Shown here: in pieces, positions 56,395 to 64,000 of the stretch | How the letters are laid out: every line of letters starts with the position of its first letter | Numbering within the stretch: the first letter of the stretch is position 1 | Program-made: the position numbers and the translations under genes | DNA from: Dallia pectoralis | Lineage: Eukaryota > Chordata > Actinopteri > Esociformes > Umbridae | Assembly (NCBI GenBank): GCA_029465975.1 | Contig: CM055750.1 | Coordinates: 3,151,548 to 3,215,547 of the forward strand | Length of the DNA stretch: 64,000 nucleotides | Direction: 5' to 3' | Notes under the pieces: model-generated | Told to the model about the DNA's origin: nothing | The model's database searches: none | What the model saw: the letters and a program-made list of their open reading frames with translations, nothing else

Positions 56395-57010
56395 TTAGAC
56401 CCTGTAGCTTTCATCAGCATATGCTTTGCTCATTGTGTGTATGAGATTATTAACATCAGTCATTGTGGTGTCTGAAGACTGTCCGCTGTAGTCTCCTACG
56501 GCCAGAAGCCCACCAATGCTGCGCCTTGTGTAGCTCACCTGATGCATTTCAGTAAGTAAGGACTTGGTTAGACTACTTTTGAAATGCTCTGCTACTACCA
56601 ATCAATCTTTAATATTGTAGTCAGTTTTCTCTCAGGTAAAGGTCAATGGCCATGTATGCATCCATAGGAACACGGAGGTTGTTTTGGGCCATTAGGTAGA
56701 TGCAGAGGATGAACACATCTTCATCACAAGCAATGTCACTGCGGTGGATGCAGTCAGAATCACACCTGATGCAATCTCCCTCAGAAACCTGGCAAAGATA
56801 CTGTTCTGTGTTATATAGTTATATAGTTCTGGGATAGAATACATGGCATCAGGCCGACCATGGGAAACATGTTCCTTCCTTGATGGACGAATCAGGTGGC
56901 TGTTCCAGGTCTCCTTGGTTGAATCCAAATCATCTTGCAAAGGTGAGTGGTAGAGTATAAATGATGTCCAGTTCTATTAGCTCAACTTCATCCATTGGAA
57001 GGATCCTGCC
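56395..57010 (-). pseudogene. Transposase-like remnant inside the 3.9-kb element
   Basis: The minus strand at 56,940-56,692 encodes LQDDLDSTKETWNSHLIRPS, then RKEHVSHGRPDAMYSIPELY; further pieces lie downstream to 56,395. From memory this resembles the C-terminal part of integrase-core (DDE-type) transposase-like proteins common in fish annotations, where a WN.H.IRPSR motif and GRPD.MY..PELY follow the catalytic core. The core itself is not present and the frame breaks after the YNYIT duplication, so the remnant is dead. A search of fish transposase proteins would settle the family. Confidence 0.45.
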
Positions 57011-57203
57011 TACTTCTCACTGACACACAGCCTGGAGAGGAAACATACAAGGGGAAAAGTATTGGGAGTCTTTAATAAACTCAAACACATCATTCTAGCC
57101 ATTTAGTTATAGTAACTGAGAAATCAATGCACTTGTCAGTATTTAATAGGATGTGACTTATGTCCATATGTATTTAACAAATGACATCTTACGAAAACAG
57201 GTG

Positions 57204-57905
57204 ACCAGACTACAGAGCACTGTAAGAATCAGAAGCAGTCTATAGTTGCTCTAAAAACTAGACTACAGAGCACTGAATCAGAAGCAGTCTATAGTTGCTG
57301 TAACAACCAGACTACAGAGCACTGAATCAGAAGCAGTCTATAGTTGCTCTAACAACCAGACTACAGAGCACTGAATCAGAAGCAGTCTATAGTTGCTGTA
57401 ACAACCAGACTACAGAGCACTGAATCAGAAGCAGTCTATAGTTGCTCTAACAACCAGACTACAGAGCACTGAATCAGAAGCAGTCTATAGTTGCTGTAAC
57501 AACCAGACTACAGAGCACTGAATCAGAAGCAGTCTATAGTTGCTCTAACAACCAGACTACAGAGCACTGAATCAGAAGCAGTCTATAGTTGCCCTAACAA
57601 CTAGACTACAGAGCACTGTAAGAATCAGAAGCAGTCTATAGTTGCTCTAACAACTAGACTACAGAGCACTGTAAGAATCAGAAGCAGTCTATAGTTGCTC
57701 TAACAACTAGACTACAGAGCACTGTAAGAATCAGAAGCAGTCTATAGTTGCTCTAACAACTAGACTACAGAGCACTGAATCAGAAGCAGTCTATAGTTGC
57801 TCTAACAACTAGACTACAGAGCACTGAATCAGAAGCAGTCTATAGTTGCTCTAACAACTAGACTACAGAGCACTGAATCAGAAGCAGTCTATAGTTGCTC
57901 TAACA
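57204..57905. repeat. 49-54-bp tandem repeats, right arm
   Basis: About fourteen copies, inverted relative to the left arm, of a unit with CTAACAACCAGACTACAGAG and CAGAAGCAGTCTATAGTTGC. Variants GCTGTAAC and GCTCTAAC alternate regularly from 57,290 to 57,550, showing that pairs of units were amplified together. Confidence 0.9.
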
Positions 57906-57926
57906 ATTTCGGTAGACATTATGTTA

Positions 57927-58132
57927 GCACAGGTGTCAAACCGGTTCCATGGAGGGCCGAGTGTCTACAGGTCTTTGCTCTCACCTTGTTCTTGATTGAT
58001 TAATTAGGTCACTAATTGGTAAGGTTCTACCCTCTACTGGTTGTTTAGGTCTGAACAGGGAACTAATTTAAATGAAAACCCAAAAACCTGCATACACTAG
58101 GCCCTCCGTGGAACCGGTTTGACATCCCTGTG
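57927..58132. mobile_element. 206-bp MITE inserted in the right arm
   Basis: Ends GCACAGGTGTCAAACCGGTT and the inverse of CACAGGGATGTCAAACCGGT pair over about 30 bp. TTA at 57,924-57,926 and 58,133-58,135 is the target duplication, and the left arm shows the empty site (TTAACATAATG read on the other strand). A 3-bp TTA/TAA site fits the PIF/Harbinger group. No coding capacity. Confidence 0.8.
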
Positions 58133-58543
58133 TTAAGGCAACAAAACCCCACACCAATCTACCCCGACCTCCTCCTAGCTGTAACAGCAGCCTAGCTAAC
58201 TGTAAGGTTTTGGACTGGGTGAAATGCCCAATTAATGCAACGGAAGGTAAGAAAGCAATAAAACGAACAATGCAATACACAATATAGCATTACACTGTAT
58301 CCTTAAATCTAGATAAATATCACTTACTTGTCGGATGCAGACGCTGCTGACAGTATGCCACTCATGACGTCTTCTCTGGAACGTACACTTTTCCGTACGT
58401 TTACGTGGGCACGTTTACAAATTCGTGCGTGTGCGCGCAGATTGCAAAACCGGGTGCGCAGTTTATAAAACCGAGGGAACAGTTTATAAAACCAAGGGAA
58501 CAGTTTACTTATTTTTTCTTAGCTGACACCAGGGGGGCTCCGT

Positions 58544-58824
58544 AAAAAGCAAATTTGTCTAATTAAAATCTCTGGATGCGACCGCTACATAAACATGACA
58601 CTGTCTAAACGGTAAACTCCATAGTTCAACTATTTTTTACCTAAATGGGATTTGTAGACGTCTGGGTTTTGTTTTCCAACCGGTTCATCTCAACGATACG
58701 TGTTGTTTTCTGTTAAAACCTGTCTCTTATGAAATGTTCCTGTCCTGTTTCCGGTCTCAATCTCAGACCTTACTCCCAAGAAACACTCTGGTGAAACACT
58801 CTGTTCTGGTGAAACACTCTGTCT
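58544..58824. other. Unresolved stretch
   Basis: GAAACACTCTG occurs three times at 58,779-58,820. Nothing else seen. Confidence 0.3.
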
Positions 58825-59610
58825 ACCAGAGTTTACAGAGGACGGTCCGAAAAAAAGAACATTTCCAGAGAGCAGCTGTGGACGGCGGAGGAGAATAGCC
58901 AGACTGGTTTGAGCTGATAGAAAGGCAAGGGAAATCTAAATAGCCACTTGTTACAAACCAACGTATGCATAAGAGCGTCCCTGAAACCAGAACAGGACGA
59001 GCCTTATAGCAGACGGGCTACAGCATCAGAATACAGCATCACACTGGCTGCCACTCCTGCTAGCTAAGCACAGAATAATTAGGCTACGGGTGCACGGGCC
59101 CACCGAAACAGAAGATGGGAGAAACGTCGCCTGATCTGATCAGTCTCTGTTTCTGTCATAACTTGGCGTAAATAACATGAAAGCATGGATCCCTCCTGTT
59201 TCACCACGGTCCAGGCCGGGGGTGGTGATGTAATGGTATGATGGATATTTTCTTGGCACACTTGGTGCCTCAAAGTACCAGTTGAGCATCACCAACGCCC
59301 TTGTTATTGTTGCAGACCATGTCCACCCACTTATGACCACAGGGTACCTGTCATCTAATGGTTATTTCTAGCAGGATAACGTGCCATGTTACAAAGCTCA
59401 CATCATCTGGAACTGGTTTCTTGAACGTGACGAAGAGTTCACTGTACTCGTATGACCTCCGCAGTCACCAGATCTCAATCCAATTGAGCACCTCTGGGAT
59501 GTGATGAGAAGGGGAGATTTGCATCATGGGTCTGCAACCAACAAATCTGAAGCAGCTGCGAGGTGCTTCATGTCAATATGGTCCGGAATTCATGCATGTT
59601 ACAAAATGCA
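58825..59610 (+). pseudogene. Tc1-type transposase pseudogene
   Basis: The most complete Tc1 transposase remnant in the window. It runs from AGAGTTTACAGAGGACGGTC through the linker (GAGAATAGCCAGACTGG, GGTGCACGGGCCCACC) to the catalytic part: GCATGGATCCCTCCTG, CAGCAGGATAACGTGCCATG-like text near 59,370 (start of the second catalytic region, but TAG replaces a codon before it), and CACCAGATCTCAATCCAATT near 59,466, which encodes SPDLNPIE. Several stops and frameshifts break the frame. Same family as 138-585. Confidence 0.8.
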
Positions 59611-60426
59611 ATAGCGTCTTTCACTTTCGATCTAATTAAGTATATTTCTGAGACAAGCGCCTTGTCATCTCAGAAACAAATGATGGAGTGACTGTGAAAA
59701 ATGGAAAAGCCGGATGGGGGAACTTTATCGAATGAACGGCACGACTCGACAGCTTATTCCCCTTGTCCGCCAGGGCGTCGCGTGTCCTTGTTTGTATGTT
59801 AATAAACAAGGCAGATGCAATCACTCCAGAGCCGAGGTGAGGCGATCCCCTTTCTCTCTGTTCTAGTAAGAACGGAAATGTTCTTATTTCAGAAAATTGC
59901 TTTTCTTTTTCGTCTTCCCTGTCTGTCGCCTTTTACCCCAGAATTGTCACAGGAACAAGCAGCGAAAGACTGTGGGTGCTAACCAGGTGAGATTTCCTGA
60001 ATGTTTGTGTGAAGACATTCATTTCGTATTCAGGGTGGAAATATATCAACACCCACGTACTGTACCTTGTTTGATTCCACACGGGGAAACGTAGGTATGT
60101 CTTCAATTCAGAATCCATACATATTCAATTGTTTTTGAAATACGGTGCCTTTGTCTTGATTTGTGACGCCAGTCTCTGTTGGTCTCTTACGGTTCTTGAT
60201 TTTTCTTCCTGGAGGAATAGGCCCACACACTCCTCCTGGGTTGTGGTTCTGAAAGTCCCATAAACACACTGTTACAACAAGATTTTAAAAAGATCAGACA
60301 TGAACATGACAGTAAATATGTATCAAGTTTTTTGTGAAAAAGTAAAGTTACCAAGCAATCAATCAAATCAAACTTCTACATTGAGCATGTCGATTTTTCT
60401 GTTCACCACAGCGTTTTAAATTTAAT
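59611..60426. other. Unresolved stretch
   Basis: No repeat or gene recognised; frames of 61-65 codons overlap on both strands without domains. Confidence 0.3.
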
Positions 60427-61487
60427 TGTCACGGTCTCCTTTTAGGTGAAGTGCAGAGAGAGCCAGATGCCGAGACAAATCATCACATTCAAGGGTATTT
60501 ATTAAAAAGAAGCAACACATACGAACAGAAACCTACAAGATAAACTTTGAAATAAAACTGGGCCACATGCAACTTGAATGATAACACAAGTCTAATTAAC
60601 AAGGGATACAAACACTTACACTTGAAACACGTAACATGTAGCAACACCAAGCAACCGTGAACCTAACCAGGGACCTTAAATAGCCCACTGATTAACTAAC
60701 CTATGTAACATTATATTAATAACAAGCACCTGTGAACCTAACCAGGGACCTTAAATAGCCCACAGATTAACTAACCTGTAACATTATATTAATAACAAGC
60801 ACCTGTAAACTTAACCAGGGACCTTAAATAGCCCACTGATTAACTAGCCTATGTAACATTATATTAATATCAAGCACCTGTGAACCTAACCAGGGACCTT
60901 AAATAGCCCACTGATTAACTAACATAGGTAACATTATATTAATAACAAGCACACGTGAACCTAACCAGGGACGTTAAATAGCCCACAGATTAACTAACAT
61001 ATGTAACATTATATTAATAACAAGCACCAGTGAACCTAACCAGGGACCTTAAATAGCCCACTGATTAACTAACCTATGTAATATTATATTAATAACAAGC
61101 ACCTGTGAACCTAACCAGGGACCTTAAATAGCCCACAGATTAACTAACCTATGTAACATTATATTAATAACAAGCACCTGTGAACCTAACCAGGGACCTT
61201 AAATAGCCCACTGATTAACTAACATATGTAACATTATATTAATAACAAGCACCAGTGAACCTAACCAGGGACCTTAAATAGCCCACTGATATAACTAACC
61301 TATGTAACATTATATTAATAACAAGCACCTGTGAACCTAACCAGGGACCTTAAATAGCCCACAGATTAACTAACCTATGCCCGGTGATAATCTAAAACCA
61401 AAACAGCTGTGCTCCTAATCAACATGATACACAGAAGTGCTCTCCCCTACACACCCTGTGTAAAACACAGCTCACCAATCCGTGACA
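60427..61487 (-). mobile_element. Solo LTR, type D, with internal 75-bp minisatellite
   Basis: Read on the minus strand it runs from TGTCACGGATTGGTGAGC (61,487) to AAAAGGAGACCGTGACA (60,427), 1,061 bp, and is flanked by TTAAT (60,422-60,426) and GTAAT (61,488-61,492). A poly(A) signal (minus strand, 60,503-60,498) lies 77 bp before the 3' end. The middle, 60,645-61,380, is about ten copies of the 75-bp unit also found at 20,230-20,722; each carries GGGCTATTTAAGG, a TATA-like site. No internal region is present. The ends share the TGTCAC/GTGACA form with types A-C. Confidence 0.8.
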
Positions 61488-61884
61488 GTAATTTTAATAC
61501 CAAGATGTTTTTCTTCTTTCAATGTGTTTTCTCATTTGTGTGAAATTGCACTCTTTGTGCCTTGTTGGGTTTGGGTTAAATTATTTTCAATTCAAGAAAT
61601 GCAGTTTAGTTCAAATTCATTGAACCTATTCCTAACTACTGCAGTACATTTTGACGAAAAGAAAATGCACAATATTCATATTTTTTTCCATTAACAGAGC
61701 AATATACTCTATTGATCACTTGCATTCAGTTAATGATTTATTTTAGTTGTTGAGAATAATGCGTCCACTCTAAGTTGGAGTGACGAGGTGATACTGTTGA
61801 TGCTAATGCTAATTTTGCCAGGACACTCTGGATAGCGCCCCCTGCCCTTTCTTTCACCGGCCTGTGGCGTGGGGATTTGATCAT
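61488..61884. other. Unresolved stretch
   Basis: AT-rich; nothing recognised. Confidence 0.3.
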
Positions 61885-62400
61885 AGTACCATAGTTTATT
61901 GATTATTGTAAAAAGTATCCCCATTAGCTGTCACCAAAGTGAACAAGCTAGTCTTCCTGGGGTCCACAACAAAAAGAGATCACATAACAATGTTATTGTA
62001 ACACAGTATAACAATATAATATTATAGACATCATTACCACATCATCATAAATTAGTCTGAATAAATTATTAATATTACAAAAAGAAAAATGTCATTACTC
62101 ACAATTTTAAATAGTACATTCTTAGATCGTACTTAAAAGAGTCTTTCCAATTTTTTTGACATATATTCAATGGGCAATTATTCCAATGACTGATGGCACG
62201 ATAAATAACAGTTCTCTTTAAAGCATTGGATTTTGGCCGTGGTAGCATCAATTGATGGAACAACATAAAGCACTATGTATTCTTTCCATGCAAAATATCT
62301 TTGTTTTATGGGTCACGTTGATCGTTTTGACTGCCAAGTCAATAAATTAATGTGGCGTTAGGGAACAGAATATTAGGGGAATCTCATATCATAATAAAGA
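61885..62400. repeat. Dispersed repeat, probably LINE 3' sequence on the minus strand
   Basis: GTAAAAAGTATCCCCATTAG, CTGTCACCAAAG and CTTCCTGGGGTCCA match in order a frequent fish repeat that I take for the antisense of a LINE 3' end. The rest is AT-rich and decayed; the outer limit is uncertain. Confidence 0.4.
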
Positions 62401-62689
62401 TTTTCATATCATAATAAAAACAGCTGAATTGTTAATTCATGTAAGCAGGGAAACATGTACATTGCACATTAAATCCACCAGTAACCAATCCCAGAAATTA
62501 AGGCATTTGAAACTGGCATAGGCACCATTGTGTATTGCAGTAGTGCATTTAAAATAAATTGTCTCAGTTGTATAATCATAATTACCCTAATTACCTAAAT
62601 TAAAAAAGAATTGGTGTTGACTATTATTCCGACTATTACTATTTGACTGGCAAGAATTGGCAGCCATTTATGTGTGTGTGTGTGGGTGC

Positions 62690-63345
62690 CGTACACCATT
62701 GGGAAGTGATAGCACCAGGATGCATTGTGGGAAGTGATGGCACCAGGATGCATTGTGGGAAGTGATGCAGCCACGATGCACTGTGGGGAGTGATGACACC
62801 AGGATGCATTGTGGGATGCTCTGTGGGAAGTGATGGCACCAAGATTCAATGTTAGAAGTGATGGCGCCAGGATGCACTGTGGGAAGTGATGCAGACATGA
62901 TGCACTGTGGGAAGTGATGGCACCAGGATGCACTGTGGGAAGTGATGGCACCAGGATGCACTGTGGGAAGTGATGCAGACATGATGCACTGTGGGAAGTG
63001 ATGGCGCCAGGATGCACTGTGGGAAGTGATGGCACCAGGATGCACTGTGGGAAGTGATGCAGCCATGATGCACTGTGGGAAGTGATGGCGCCAGGATGCA
63101 CTGTGGGAAGTGATGGCGCCAGGATGCACTGCATGAAGACGAAAGCTGGTGGAGGGAGTATGATGCTCTGGGAAATGTTCTACTGGGAGAACCTGGGTCT
63201 GGGCATTCATGTAGACATCCAGTTGACATTTGTCCTCTACCAGGTAAACCCCTAATGACAGGGGTTTTACTAAACAACACATCATTCTGGGATGATTTGA
63301 GGAACATTATGAAGAGTTCCCACAGCCTATTAGGCATTTTAGCAT
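62690..63345 (+). pseudogene. Tc1-type transposase relic containing a minisatellite
   Basis: 63,113-63,345 follows a late part of the same Tc1 family as 45,565: GGCGCCAGGATGCACTGC, GGGAGTATGATGCTCTGGGA, AATGTTCTACTGGGAGAACC, GGCATTCATGTAGACATCC and GATTTGAGGAACATTATG. The phrase CACCAGGATGCACTGTGGGA just before it has been amplified into the 28-bp array. No frame is intact. Confidence 0.75.
62702..63134. repeat. 28-bp minisatellite derived from transposase sequence
   Basis: About fifteen copies of AAGTGATGGCACCAGGATGC followed by ACTGTGGG, with variants GCAGACATGATGC, GCAGCCATGATGC and GGCGCCAGGATGC. A block of three (CAGACATGATGC, CACCAGGATGC, GCGCCAGGATGC types) is repeated, hinting at a higher-order unit. 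28 is not a multiple of three, so open frames such as the 205-codon one at 63,285-62,668 cycle through three peptide versions; they are not genes. Confidence 0.93.
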
Positions 63346-64000
63346 TGGTCACAATATTTTGGCTTATCAGTGTTATTATAGGCTTATTACCAAACCTTAG
63401 TTACATGGAAAGTTATTTTTCTCGAAATGTTCTGCGATAATCACGATTGCTTAACGTGACATCCAATACCAATCCAGCGTGTATGGTAGAGGTGGTTAAT
63501 AGAATAATATAACTTGACCCACACCTCAAAACAAGCAGACAGCAGGGCACAGTACCCTCACACCAGACTGTTCCAACGAGAGATAATTGGTTCATTAAAA
63601 TTGTACTGAGGTGAAACATCTTTAAAGACAAATATATACCCCGTCATTAGCACCCATTAAATCAATTAAAGCATAGTGAATGACTGCCTAATCACTGACT
63701 AATTCTCCCGCACGATGAATCCGCAGCGGGAAACGATAGTCTCTGAATCTTCAGCCACTGAATTAACTAACATCCATGAGCCTGACGTGTCACAGAACGT
63801 CTGTCGTGACAAATTCTCACTACGGGGATGTGCTAACCTCTTCCGGTATTCATTAGCCTGGGCACGTGTAACGTGGTGCCTGATTTTCATATCTACGCGA
63901 TCAATCTCAAGGTGCCACACTGCAGGGGTGAGTTTGTGAACTTGTGGAAATCAGCAGATTCCAATAGACCACCTGTGTGCTCCGAGCGCCCGTCGCCTCG
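63346..64000. other. Unique stretch, no gene seen
   Basis: 63,640-63,960 is non-repetitive with CpG and ATTA motifs (CTAATCACTGACTAATTC, TGAATTAACTAACATCC), a possible conserved non-coding element by appearance only. Frames of 72-74 codons on both strands overlap and lack domains. Confidence 0.3.

Larger units (their letters stand above)
54598..58543. mobile_element. 3.9-kb DNA transposon with long inverted arms
   Basis: The ends ACGGAGCCCCCCTGGTGTCA and its inverse at 58,524-58,543 are flanked by AAAAAGCT (54,590-54,597) and AAAAAGCA (58,544-58,551), an 8-bp target duplication with one change. An 8-bp duplication is found in hAT and P-type elements, but the end sequence does not let me assign a superfamily. 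The left arm (54,598-55,360) and right arm (57,199-58,543) are inverted copies, different in length through tandem-repeat expansion and a 206-bp insertion. The middle (55,361-57,198) has AT and CA microsatellites and a decayed coding remnant on the minus strand. Confidence 0.8.

Noticed and set aside
60427..61487. DNA transposon with short TGTCACGG inverted ends
   Set aside because: The poly(A) signal near the 3' end, TG...CA ends, 5-bp flank duplication and likeness of ends to LTRs A-C fit a solo LTR better.
62595..63352. Frames of 166-205 codons on the minus strand
   Set aside because: They cross the 28-bp minisatellite and repeat one peptide in three registers; no domain.

Overview
The window looks like a piece of a teleost fish nuclear genome. 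The evidence is the mobile-element content: at least twelve Tc1/mariner copies or relics from several fish-type families (including Sleeping Beauty-like ends), an L2-type LINE with the 3' tail typical of fish, a 5S-rRNA-derived SINE, LTR elements and MITEs, plus very long minisatellites. A salmoniform or esociform fish would fit, but the species cannot be fixed from this sequence. I found no convincing exon of a host gene. The longest open frames lie in tandem repeats whose period is a multiple of three, or in transposons. The DNA between repeats is unique, partly rich in homeobox-type TAAT motifs, and may hold conserved non-coding elements of a gene desert; that last point is inference.

Layout. 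0.1-5 kb: a Tc1 relic, two short minisatellites and a 1.5-kb Tc1-type element with 79-bp inverted ends. 6-11.8 kb: a Tc1 element cut off by a 5-kb, 57-bp minisatellite with higher-order structure. 13-16 kb: a GT microsatellite, a dispersed repeat and a 5'-truncated L2 LINE. 19-31 kb: Sleeping Beauty-type end, truncated LTR, Tc1 relics, 5S SINE, and a deleted Tc1 element that still encodes a DNA-binding domain. 32-36 kb: a GGGTCGG-rich repeat with two G-quadruplex motifs and a 2-kb, 70-bp minisatellite.

36.9-43.3 kb is the most informative part. A solo LTR (C) is followed by a non-autonomous LTR retrotransposon (A) inserted in an older MITE, and a related element (B) has inserted into the 3' LTR of A. 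All boundaries and 5-bp target duplications can be read directly. A and B have no recognisable gag or pol. They share a conserved leader that can fold into a two-stem hairpin carrying a splice-donor-like site, an open reading frame with a conserved head and unrelated repetitive tails, arrays of ATGGCYGCC motifs resembling YY1 sites, and a conserved hairpin plus purine tract before the 3' LTR. A still longer LTR type (D) occurs at 20.1 and 60.4 kb with a minisatellite inside it.

43-64 kb: more Tc1 relics (one seeding a 28-bp minisatellite), a complete 129-bp MITE, and a 3.9-kb DNA transposon (54,598-58,543) with 8-bp target duplication and long inverted arms that have expanded different internal repeats. 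The elements form parasitic groups: the SINE shares its tail with the L2 LINE, short Tc1 elements share ends with longer ones, and A and B would need proteins from an autonomous LTR element not present here.
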